NCBI RefSeq assembly: GCF_026283925.1
Contig: NZ_JAPDPF010000008.1
Location: 62,001-126,000, forward strand
Direction of reading: 5' to 3'
DNA: 64,000 nucleotides
From: Dyella halodurans
GTDB taxonomy: Bacteria; Pseudomonadota; Gammaproteobacteria; Xanthomonadales; Rhodanobacteraceae
Shown: positions 36,191 to 44,260 of the stretch, in pieces
How the letters are laid out: each line of letters opens with the position of its first letter
How positions within the stretch are numbered: position 1 is the stretch's first letter
Position numbers and translations under genes: made by a program
The notes under the pieces: model-generated
Told to the model about the DNA's origin: nothing
Database searches by the model: none
The model's input: only the letters and a program-made list of their open reading frames with translations

Positions 36191-37339
36191 ATGGGTCTGC
36201 CGAACGACATTCAGAGCGCCACCAGCGCGGCCGTGTTGATTGCCGGCGCCGGCCCTACCGGGCTGGCGGCGGCCCTGTTTCTCGCGCGGCGCGGGATTGC
36301 CGTGCGCATCGTCGACGCGGCGCCGCAGCCTTCGGTGAATTCCAAGGCATTGGCCGTCAACAGCCGCACGCTCGACATGCTGCAGGACACGGGTGTATCC
36401 GACCGCATCGTCACGCAAGGCTGGTCGGCGAGGGGCGCCACCCTGCACCAGGGGGACAAGGAGATCCTCTCGTTCGACCTGCCCTCGACGCTCGGGTCAC
36501 CACGTGCCATGACGGTGTTGCCGCAGGCCCGTACCGAGGCGCTGCTGACCGAGGCCTTGCAGGCGCAAGGCGTGAATGTCGAGCGCGGCGTCAGCCTGAA
36601 AGCGCTGGCGCAGGACGAGCGGCAGGTGACATCGACGCTTGTACATATGGACGGCCACACGGAAGCCGTGAAAAGCCAGCTGCTGCTCGGCGCCGATGGC
36701 GCGCACAGTACGACGCGCCATGCGCTCGGGCTCGACTTCGCCGGTAGCGAGCTTCCCGAACCCTGGAAATTGTGGGATGTGCAGCTGGAGACGCCGCTCG
36801 ACCCCTGGCACGCCCACATCATGTTCGAACCGGATGGCTTCATCTTCCTGCTGCGCTTGCAGGCCGGCCTGTGGCGTGTGATCGGCAATGGCGACGACCC
36901 GCTCGCGGCCTTGCGTCGTACCAGCACCTTGGGGCCGGTCGCCTGGAAGTCGGAATTTCGCATCGGTCACCGCGTGGCCGCGAAGGCGGCGCAAGGTCGT
37001 GTTGCACTCGGTGGCGACGCGGCGCATATCCATTCGCCGATCGGTGCGCGTGGCATGAACCTCGGCATCGAAGATGCGTACGTCTACGCCGATTGTGCCG
37101 CCGATGCGCTGGCGGGAGACATGGCGCGACTGCACGACTATGCCGTGCTTCGGCACGCCGTGCACAAGGATGTCGTACGACGCATTGGCGCGATCACCCG
37201 CCTGGTGCATGGGCGACCCACCTGGCTGCGCCGGGTCCGTGATGAAGTGGTGCCGCTGGCCGCCCACCTGACCCTGGCACGACAGCTGATGCTGCGCACC
37301 GTGGGTGGCCTTGACCATCCCCTGAAGACGCGTCCCTAG
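36191..37339 (+). CDS. FAD-dependent aromatic monooxygenase-like protein
   Basis: A 382-residue flavoprotein starting MGLPNDIQSA. The Rossmann motif is IAGAGPTGLAAALFLARRG. The FAD-ribityl motif VALGGDAAHIHSPIGARGMNLGIEDA marks the PheA/TfdB/UbiH-type hydroxylase family. The middle D-G-A-H-S segment (LLGADGAHSTTRHALG) also fits. It lacks the long C-terminal thioredoxin-like domain of phenol hydroxylases. It is monocistronic, and the substrate is unknown. Confidence 0.9.
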   Translation: MGLPNDIQSATSAAVLIAGAGPTGLAAALFLARRGIAVRIVDAAPQPSVNSKALAVNSRTLDMLQDTGVSDRIVTQGWSARGATLHQGDKEILSFDLPSTLGSPRAMTVLPQARTEALLTEALQAQGVNVERGVSLKALAQDERQVTSTLVHMDGHTEAVKSQLLLGADGAHSTTRHALGLDFAGSELPEPWKLWDVQLETPLDPWHAHIMFEPDGFIFLLRLQAGLWRVIGNGDDPLAALRRTSTLGPVAWKSEFRIGHRVAAKAAQGRVALGGDAAHIHSPIGARGMNLGIEDAYVYADCAADALAGDMARLHDYAVLRHAVHKDVVRRIGAITRLVHGRPTWLRRVRDEVVPLAAHLTLARQLMLRTVGGLDHPLKTRP

Positions 37340-37564
37340 GCGACCCGTGCTGCGGTCGACCCGCTGCGGTGCACGGTCTGGTCGGCATCCTCCCTAAAGT
37401 CGGCCTGCCCGTGGCCGATAACGGAGAACGCGCGCAATCCGTACTCGGCATGTCGCCGGCGGCTCGGCCTGTGTGCGGACACGGCCCGCCGGCTGCCGAG
37501 GTGATGGACGAGGCGCCGGTGGATGACGGTCGGCTGCACGCAGTCCCATGGGATGTATATCTGT

Positions 37565-37933
37565 ATGAACGCTCACAAGCATCAAGCAAAAGGCAATCGC
37601 GTGGACTGGAGCGACCCGCGCCTGGAAGCCCTGCTGCGCAAGACCGAAGCCTGGAAGCTCGACAATCGCGGCACTTATGCACCCAAGGACGTGCAGATCC
37701 ACATGGGCTGGGGCGCCACCACGGCCCGCCCGGCCATCCTGGTGTGGGAGCGTGATCAGGTGATGATGATCGAGACGCGCTTTCCGATCGAGCTGGGCGA
37801 ACACGTCCGTGTCGACGAAGCGCAGGGCGTGAGCATACGCAGCGTGTGGGGCATCGTGGCCGAGGGTCGCGAGGGCTTTCGTGCCGAGGATCGCGCCAAC
37901 GGCGTGCACCTGCATTGGTTGCATTTGCGCTGA
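37565..37933 (+). CDS. Small hypothetical protein, beta-rich
   Basis: A 122-residue cytosolic protein starting MNAHKHQAKG. The second half (RPAILVWERDQVMMIETRFPIELGEHVRVDE, then GIVAEGREGFRAEDRANGVHLHWLHL) is a run of beta strands with a pattern reminiscent of PilZ barrels, but the R-x-x-x-R and D-x-S-x-x-G signatures are not clear. No family is assigned. A REP-like element follows it. Confidence 0.65.
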   Translation: MNAHKHQAKGNRVDWSDPRLEALLRKTEAWKLDNRGTYAPKDVQIHMGWGATTARPAILVWERDQVMMIETRFPIELGEHVRVDEAQGVSIRSVWGIVAEGREGFRAEDRANGVHLHWLHLR

Positions 37934-37985
37934 GCGCGGTTGCCCTCTCTCCGCAAGCAAAACCTCCAAGGAACCTCGAAAGACT

Positions 37986-38070
37986 CGTCATTCCCGCGAA
38001 CGCGAGAATCCAGGGATTTTCGGTCCACTAGAGACAAAGGCACTGGACTCCCGCTTTCGCGGGAACGACG
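37986..38070. repeat. REP-like paired palindrome
   Basis: Arm 37986-38013 (CGTCATTCCCGCGAACGCGA and on) and inverted arm 38043-38070 (ending CGGGAACGACG) surround 29 bases. It belongs to the same family as the copies at 23.8, 49.9, 50.4 and 53.6 kb. It lies in an intergenic gap before mdtJ. Confidence 0.85.
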
Positions 38071-38219
38071 GGACAGTTCGCGGCTCCTCAATATCGCCTT
38101 AAAGGCGACCGCAGACCGGAAGCGATCCGCGCCACCCCGGCAGCACCCCGCGCATTCCACTGGCCGAAACACAGCACGCAGGCGCTACGATGTAGCCACC
38201 GCAGCCCTGGGAGAACCGC

Positions 38220-38585
38220 GTGCGCTACTGGCTATTCATGGCGGCCGCCATCATCACCGAGGTGATCGGTACGGTGGCGATGAAGTACGGCGCCCACCAG
38301 GGCTCGCGTGCCGCCGGGTTGGCGGTGATGTTCGTGATGCTGGTGCTCTCGTACACCTCGCTGGCGATGGCCATCAAGCGCATCCCGCTGGCGGTGGCGT
38401 ATGGCATGTGGGAGAGCCTGGGCCTGGTGCTGATCACGCTATGCAGCGCATGGCTGTTCGGCGAAGACCTGAAGCCGGTGAAGCTGGTGGCCATTGCCCT
38501 GATCATTGGCGGCATCGTGTTGCTCGAGCGTGGCACCGAGGAGGCACCTGCCCCCGTACGCGCGGGGGACGATCATGCTGCCTGA
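38220..38585 (+). CDS. mdtJ: SMR-type spermidine exporter subunit MdtJ
   Basis: A 121-residue protein (same length as E. coli MdtJ) starting at GTG. It has four membrane segments: WLFMAAAIITEVIGTVAMKYG with the essential Glu of SMR pumps, AVMFVMLVLSYTSLAMAI, PLAVAYGMWESLGLVLITL and LVAIALIIGGIVLL. It forms a heterodimer with MdtI to export polyamines across the inner membrane. The mdtI start overlaps its end by 11 bases. Confidence 0.92.
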   Translation: MRYWLFMAAAIITEVIGTVAMKYGAHQGSRAAGLAVMFVMLVLSYTSLAMAIKRIPLAVAYGMWESLGLVLITLCSAWLFGEDLKPVKLVAIALIIGGIVLLERGTEEAPAPVRAGDDHAA

Positions 38586-38907
38586 GTTTGCGCCCATCCA
38601 TCTGCTTTATCTCGCCATTGCCATCGTGCTGGAAATCGCCGCGAACGTCCTGATGAAGGTCTCGCATGGTTTCACCTACAAGCGCCCCGCCGTCGCGGCG
38701 ATCGCCTGTGCACTGGCGGCGTTCACAGCGCTCAGTTTCGCGGTCAGAGGGATCCAGCTGTCGGTGGCTTACGGTGTGTGGGGTGGCGTGGGCCTGGTCG
38801 CCACGGCGGTATTGGGCATTACCGTATTCCACGAGCACCTGCGCCGTTCCGGCTGGTTGGGCCTGGGGCTCATCATGTTCGGTGTCTACCTGATGAAGTT
38901 CGCCTAG
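38575..38907 (+). CDS. mdtI: SMR-type spermidine exporter subunit MdtI
   Basis: A 110-residue partner of MdtJ with four membrane segments. It has LAIAIVLEIAANVLMKVS, close to the E. coli MdtI pattern, then GIQLSVAYGVWGGVGLVATA and LGLGLIMFGVYLMKFA. The membrane Glu is kept in VLEIAAN. The overlap with mdtJ indicates translational coupling and one-to-one synthesis. Confidence 0.92.
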   Translation: MLPEFAPIHLLYLAIAIVLEIAANVLMKVSHGFTYKRPAVAAIACALAAFTALSFAVRGIQLSVAYGVWGGVGLVATAVLGITVFHEHLRRSGWLGLGLIMFGVYLMKFA

Positions 38908-39025
38908 GCTTGCCTCGCCCCCGACCTATGGCAGGGGTCCGCGCGTCGTGGCGACGCTACGATGAAAGGTTACAGTAGGCGCCAGGTCTGGCGTCTGCAT
39001 GCAGTGGATTATCCGGGGAGTTGGC

Positions 39026-41362
39026 ATGGTTTTGACGACACGCAGCTCGCGCCTGATCGGCGCGTTGGTGATGAGTACGCTATCGGCAGGGGTGGCTGCG
39101 CAGGGCAAGACCTTGACGGCCGACGACTACGCCCGGGCCGAGCGCTTCGTGGGCTACAACACCACGCCGCTGGTCGACCACGCGGTGCATGGCGTGACCT
39201 GGCTGGACAACGATCACTTCTGGTACCGCGACCACGATGCCCGCGGCGATCGCTACCTGCGCTTTGACACCGCCACGGGCAAGACCGAGGCCGCGTTCGA
39301 TCAGGCCCGTCTCGCCAAGGCGCTGGGCAAACTGCTCGACAAGCCGGTGGACGCAAACAAGCTCGGCCTCACCAACTTCGGCGTGATGGCCGATGGTCGA
39401 CTCGACGTCAACTTGCGCGGCAAGCACTACCTGTGCGAGCTCCGCGCTACGACGGTCTGCACGGCGGGCAAGGACGACAACGCGGAAGGCGTCGGCAGCG
39501 AGCCCGGCGTGCTGTCTCCGGACAAGCGCAGCGAAGCCTTCGTACGCGACTGGAACCTGTGGGTGCGCGACGTGGCCACCGGCAAGGAAACGGAGCTCAC
39601 CCTCGATGGCGTGGAGAACTTCGGCTATGCCACCGACAACGCCGGCTGGAAGCACAGCAACAAGGCCATCCTGGTGTGGTCGCCCGATTCGAAGCACATC
39701 GCCACCTTCCAGCAGGACCAGCGCAAGACCGGCGACATGGTGCTGGTCGGCACCAATGTCGGCCATCCCAAGGTGGAGAAGTGGAAGTACCCGCTGGTCG
39801 GCGACAAGGACGTGACCATGATCGAGCGCGTGATCGTCGGCGTGGACAGCCACAAGGTGCTGCGCCTGAAAATGCCGCCGGACCAGCATCGCTCCACCTT
39901 GTGCGATGACGTGAGCTGCGGTCGCGATGGTGGCTGGGACGATGTGCAATGGGCGCCCGATGCACGCACGCTGGCCTTCGTATCCTCGTCGCGCGATCAC
40001 AAGCAGGCCTGGTTCCGCGTTGCCGACGCCGCGACCGGCGAGGTGCGCACGGTGTTCGACGAGAGCGTTCCCACCTATTACGAAAGCGGCGACGGCAAGG
40101 TCAACTGGCAGTACCTCCCGGGCAGCAACGAGGTCGTCTGGTTCAGCGAGCGCAACAACTGGGGCAACCTCTACCTGTACGACCTGGGCACCGGCAAGCT
40201 CAAGCACGCCATCACCACCGGCGAAGGCAATGTCACCGAAGTGCTCAGGCTCGATCCGAAGACGCGCACGCTGTGGTTCCGCGGCGTGGGTCGTCAGCAA
40301 GGCGTCGATCCGTATTACCAGCAGTTCTACAAGGTGAGCCTGGACGGTGGCGAACCGACTCTTCTGGCGCCGGAACCGGCCGACCACACAATCACCCTGT
40401 CGCCCGACGGCCGCCTGTTCGCCGATGCTTATTCCACCCCGACCACGCCATCGATCACCGTGCTGCGCAGCGCGGACGACGGCCACGTGGTGAATAGCAT
40501 CGCCAAGGCCGATATCGCGCGCCTGAGTGCCACCGGCTGGCAGCCGCCGGAGCCGTTCACGGTAAGGGCACGTGATGGCAAGACCACACTGTACGGCCTG
40601 ATGTTCAAGCCGACGCATTTCGATCCGAGCAAGAAGTATCCGATCGTTGATTACGTCTATCCGGGACCGCAGACCGGTTCGGTGGGCACACGCAGTTTCA
40701 ACCCGGCCCGTGTCGATCATCAGGCGCTGGCCGAACTGGGCTTCATCGTCGTCGCCATCGACGGCATGGGCACGCCGGGCCGTTCCAAGGCCTTCCATGA
40801 CGCGTATTTCGGCAATATCGGCGACAACACCTTGCCCGACCAGGTGGCCGCGCTGAAGGAGCTGGGCCGGCAGCACGCGTGGATCGATCTTGATCGCGTT
40901 GGCATCTGGGGCCACTCCGGCGGCGGCAACGCCACGGCGGACGCGATGTTCCGCTACCCGGACTTCTTCAAGGTTGGCATCGCCGAAAGCGGCAACCACG
41001 ACAACCGCAACTACGAAGACGACTGGGCGGAGAAGTGGCAGGGCCTACTGGTCACCGACAAGGACGGCAAGAGCAACTACGACGACCAGGCCAACCAGAG
41101 CCACGCCGCCGACCTCAAGGGCCATCTGCTGCTGGCCCATGGCACCATGGACGACAACGTGCCGCCGTACGAAACCCTGCTGGTGGTCGATGCGCTGATC
41201 AAGGCCAACAAGGACTTCGACCTGCTGCTGATTCCCAATGCGCATCACGCCTACGGCGCCGCCGCGAACTACATGATGCGCAAGCGCTGGGACTACTTCG
41301 TGCGCAACCTTGCCGGCGATACGCCGCCAAGGGAATACACGATGAAGCCGCCGAAGGACTAG
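39026..41362 (+). CDS. S9-family dipeptidyl peptidase IV-like serine peptidase
   Basis: A 778-residue exported peptidase; ATG 39026 follows GGGGAG and gives a signal peptide (LIGALVMSTLSAGVAAQG). The N-terminal half is a DPP IV-type beta-propeller. The C-terminal alpha/beta-hydrolase domain carries the nucleophile Ser in GHSGGG, the Asp in HGTMDDNVPPYET and the His in PNAHHAYG. The nucleophile elbow is normally GWSYGG in DPP IV enzymes, so this is a variant. It would release N-terminal dipeptides in the periplasm. Confidence 0.9.
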   Translation: MVLTTRSSRLIGALVMSTLSAGVAAQGKTLTADDYARAERFVGYNTTPLVDHAVHGVTWLDNDHFWYRDHDARGDRYLRFDTATGKTEAAFDQARLAKALGKLLDKPVDANKLGLTNFGVMADGRLDVNLRGKHYLCELRATTVCTAGKDDNAEGVGSEPGVLSPDKRSEAFVRDWNLWVRDVATGKETELTLDGVENFGYATDNAGWKHSNKAILVWSPDSKHIATFQQDQRKTGDMVLVGTNVGHPKVEKWKYPLVGDKDVTMIERVIVGVDSHKVLRLKMPPDQHRSTLCDDVSCGRDGGWDDVQWAPDARTLAFVSSSRDHKQAWFRVADAATGEVRTVFDESVPTYYESGDGKVNWQYLPGSNEVVWFSERNNWGNLYLYDLGTGKLKHAITTGEGNVTEVLRLDPKTRTLWFRGVGRQQGVDPYYQQFYKVSLDGGEPTLLAPEPADHTITLSPDGRLFADAYSTPTTPSITVLRSADDGHVVNSIAKADIARLSATGWQPPEPFTVRARDGKTTLYGLMFKPTHFDPSKKYPIVDYVYPGPQTGSVGTRSFNPARVDHQALAELGFIVVAIDGMGTPGRSKAFHDAYFGNIGDNTLPDQVAALKELGRQHAWIDLDRVGIWGHSGGGNATADAMFRYPDFFKVGIAESGNHDNRNYEDDWAEKWQGLLVTDKDGKSNYDDQANQSHAADLKGHLLLAHGTMDDNVPPYETLLVVDALIKANKDFDLLLIPNAHHAYGAAANYMMRKRWDYFVRNLAGDTPPREYTMKPPKD

Positions 41363-41370
41363 CGCGCTGG

Positions 41371-41510
41371 TCTTCCTCTCCCCGCTGGGGAGAGGACCGA
41401 GGTGAGGGGTGGGTGCTCGCGGTACCGTTTCAAAAGAAGCGGCTTTCGTCGAAGCGCTCCCGCAAGATTGGCCCCTCACCCCAACCCTCTCCCCAAAGGG
41501 GAGAGGGAGT
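41371..41510. repeat. Second repeat family: paired CCTCTCCCC hairpins
   Basis: Hairpin 41375-41395 (CCTCTCCCCGCTGGGGAGAGG), followed by GGTGAGGGG, has an inverted partner in which CCCCTCACCCC precedes hairpin 41485-41507 (stem CCCTCTCCCC/GGGGAGAGGG). The two units face each other between two convergent genes. This may also end transcription from both sides. Confidence 0.7.
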
Positions 41511-41521
41511 TAGTGAACGCT

Positions 41522-42736
41522 TCACCCACCTCTGGTCGCCACCACCGGCGGCACCGCCGCCGCACGCAGCGCCGGCCCGAGCACGGCCAGCTGCCCCAGC
41601 AGCCACAGCGCGACCGCACCCGTCGGCAAGTAGAACCACGGCAGTCGCCGCAACGCGTAGTGCTCCATCAACACGAGGTTGAGCGCAAAGGCGAGCACCA
41701 CCCCCAGCACAATGCCGCCGCTGACGATCAGGAAATTCTCCAGTTGGAAGTAATGCAGGATGTTCTCGCGCGTGGCGCCCACGGCGCGGCGGATGCCGAT
41801 CGCCTGCCGTCGCTGCTGTACCCAGAAACTGGCCAGGCCGGCGATGCCCGCGGCGGTCACCAGCAACAGGCCACCGGCCGCGGCCAGCAACAGGCCGATC
41901 ATGCTGCGATCACGCGAAAAGTAGTCCGCCCGCAGTTGCTCGAATGTCTGCCCATGGCGCAGTACACGGTTGCTGTTGAGGCGGGTGAGCGCCTCGGTCG
42001 CCTGCTTCAGTACACGTCCGCGTTCGGACGGTGCGCTACGCAGCACATAGATCACGTTGCCGCTGTCGGGCAGCAAGGGCAGCAGGGTGCTGTAGTCGTT
42101 GCCGGCGCTTTCGTCCAGGGTCGGACGCAGCAGGTGGTCGACGACGCCCACGATGCGCACCGGACCGTCGCCTGGATAGATCAGCCTGCCCAAAGGATCC
42201 TGGCCGGGGAACAGCCGGTCGGCCAGCGCCCGCGTGATGATGGTGGCGGCGACGTGGTTAATGCCCGACCAGTCGTGCGCGCTGTCGATAGGAAGGTATT
42301 CGTCGGGCAGGAAGTCGCGGCCGGCGACCAGACGCAGGCCGAGCGCCTGCCGTTCGCCTGGCGTGCCGTTGAACGCCGTCGCCGTGACGGCGGCATTGCC
42401 ACCAGGCTCGGTGGCAATGCCATTGCTCCAGTTGTTGCTGTTGAACGGCAGCGCATCGACGGCGACGGCCGCGGTCACGCCGGTAATCTGCCGTAGCGCC
42501 GCGAGGTCGCTGGTGTGGCGAACCAGCGGGTCGTTGTGTTCGTCCACGCTGATGCTTTCCAGCATCACCAGTTCGTCTTCGGCCACGCCGCTGGGCTGGC
42601 GCATCTGGGTGGTGCGGTGGCCGATCATCGACGCGACGTTGCAGACGATGGCGCAGGTAAAGCCGACCTGGAGGATCAGCAGCAACACGGTGAGCTTGTG
42701 TCGGGTCAGGCTGGCGAGCATGGGGGAGCGACGCAT
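41522..42736 (-). CDS. FtsX/MacB-type ABC transporter permease
   Basis: A 404-residue permease starting MRRSPMLASLTRHKL. It has an N-terminal membrane segment (LTVLLLILQVGFTCAIVCNV), a large periplasmic MacB-PCD-like domain, and three C-terminal segments of the FtsX domain (LLLAAAGGLLLVTAAGIAGLASFWV with RRQAIGIRRAVGATRENIL after it). It starts 8 bases after the stop of the upstream permease, so they form one operon. No ATPase is encoded beside it. Confidence 0.88.
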   Translation of the reverse strand: MRRSPMLASLTRHKLTVLLLILQVGFTCAIVCNVASMIGHRTTQMRQPSGVAEDELVMLESISVDEHNDPLVRHTSDLAALRQITGVTAAVAVDALPFNSNNWSNGIATEPGGNAAVTATAFNGTPGERQALGLRLVAGRDFLPDEYLPIDSAHDWSGINHVAATIITRALADRLFPGQDPLGRLIYPGDGPVRIVGVVDHLLRPTLDESAGNDYSTLLPLLPDSGNVIYVLRSAPSERGRVLKQATEALTRLNSNRVLRHGQTFEQLRADYFSRDRSMIGLLLAAAGGLLLVTAAGIAGLASFWVQQRRQAIGIRRAVGATRENILHYFQLENFLIVSGGIVLGVVLAFALNLVLMEHYALRRLPWFYLPTGAVALWLLGQLAVLGPALRAAAVPPVVATRGG

Positions 42737-42744
42737 GGTGGGCC

Positions 42745-44046
42745 TCACTGTGTCTTCAATTGCAGGGCGGGGGTGATGCGGCAGGCGCGCCAGGCCGGCA
42801 GCAGTCCGGCCAGCACGCTGGCGATCACCGCGAGCACGAAGGTGCCCATCAACATGCTCAGGTCCAGGTGCGCGAGCTGGGCGTAACCATCGGGTCGCTG
42901 GCGCACGCTCCATAGGCCGGCACAGGCCAGGACCAGGCCGAGCACGCCGCCGGCCAGGCCGATCACGGAGGCCTCCACCCCGAGTTGCAGGAAGATGTCG
43001 CGCCGGCGGGCGCCCAGCGCACGCCGCACACTGATCTCACTGGCGCGGCGCAGGAAGCGGGCAAGCAGCAGTCCCACCACGTTGAGCATGCACACGGCCA
43101 GGAAGCCCAGTGACAACGACAGCTGCAGGCGCAGGTCGTCGGGGATCACATGCTGGTAAGCGAGCCAGCCCATCAGGTCGTAAAGCCCGGGCTCTACCGG
43201 CCGCGGGAAGCGTCCATGCGCCTGCTGCTCGCGCCAGTAATCGGCGAGGAAGGCTCGGTAGTCCCGCGCCTTGGCCGGACTGTCGAGCTGGACCCAGAAC
43301 TGCAGCCAGATGCAGTGATCGCTGGTGCGTCCGTCGCCGGCATTGCCCCAGCACGAGAAGCGGCCGCTGAAGTCCAGGCCCAGGTCCATCGCCGTTTGCA
43401 GGGGCACGAAGAATTCATCGCTGCGGCCGAATGCGCGACTGTCGAGCTGCGCATAGAACAGCGGCCGCGGATGCCAGTCGTCCACCACGCCAATCACGCG
43501 AAAGTCCGTGTTCTTCAAGCGCACCGTGCGCCCCACGGCCGATGCGCCGTCGAACAGCTTGCGACTGAGGCCGCTGTTGAGCACCACTACTCTCGCGCGT
43601 TGCTCATCGTCCTGCGCGCGCCAACCGCTGCCGGCGCTGAACGGCGCGCCAAACATACGGAAGAAATCGGAGGTGACGTAATGCCCTGTTTCATACACCG
43701 GCGACTCACCCGCGCGTGTCGATCGCACCGGTGCGGAGCCGCCCGTCATCGCGGCCTGACGGTCGGCCCTGGCCGCGCGCAACAGCGCCTGTGCGTCGGG
43801 CCAGGTGAGGTTGCCGTCCGGCGGAGATGCGTCGTTGCGTGTGGTGGCAAGCGGGCGCGCATCGATCGCCGGGACATACAGCGTCGCGCTGCGCCCGGGC
43901 AAGGGATCACCCGACATCGCATGGAAGACGGTGATCATGGTCATGCTGGCGCCAATGCCCAGGCCGATCACCAGGACCATCAGCGCGGTCTGCGCCTTGC
44001 TCAGGCGCAGGCTGCGCAACGCCATCGAAACGTAGTAGTGGAACAT
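42745..44046 (-). CDS. FtsX/MacB-type ABC transporter permease
   Basis: A 433-residue protein with the classic start MALRSLRLSKAQTALMVLVIGLGIGASMTMITVFHAM. A periplasmic domain (about 60-280) precedes three membrane segments. The cytosolic loop RASEISVRRALGARRRDIFLQLGVEASVIG is the ATPase-contacting motif of FtsX permeases. It is the first of two permease genes. The partner ATPase must be encoded elsewhere. Confidence 0.88.
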   Translation of the reverse strand: MFHYYVSMALRSLRLSKAQTALMVLVIGLGIGASMTMITVFHAMSGDPLPGRSATLYVPAIDARPLATTRNDASPPDGNLTWPDAQALLRAARADRQAAMTGGSAPVRSTRAGESPVYETGHYVTSDFFRMFGAPFSAGSGWRAQDDEQRARVVVLNSGLSRKLFDGASAVGRTVRLKNTDFRVIGVVDDWHPRPLFYAQLDSRAFGRSDEFFVPLQTAMDLGLDFSGRFSCWGNAGDGRTSDHCIWLQFWVQLDSPAKARDYRAFLADYWREQQAHGRFPRPVEPGLYDLMGWLAYQHVIPDDLRLQLSLSLGFLAVCMLNVVGLLLARFLRRASEISVRRALGARRRDIFLQLGVEASVIGLAGGVLGLVLACAGLWSVRQRPDGYAQLAHLDLSMLMGTFVLAVIASVLAGLLPAWRACRITPALQLKTQ

Positions 44047-44195
44047 CGCGTTGCCTCCGTGGGGCGTGAGCTCCCGGGCGATGCGTCGCCGAGGGAGCGC
44101 GCGACGATGCCGTCAGGGAGCTTGAGGTGCAGCTTCCTATCCCGCTCTCCTTACGGGGAGCGACCAGGATGGATATGCGTGTCGGCGTTATGCGA

Positions 44196-44222
44196 TAGCG
44201 GCCCCGGCTAGGGTGGCCGCTA
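44196..44222 (-). terminator. Hairpin after M56 gene
   Basis: TAGCGGCC pairs with GGCCGCTA across an 11-base loop, about 39 bases beyond the M56 stop codon. It has no clear T-run, so this is a probable but weak terminator separating that gene from the permease pair. Confidence 0.4.
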
Positions 44223-44260
44223 CCGGCTCGTGCTCAGCGCGAGGCTATCCTCGGCTTTCT

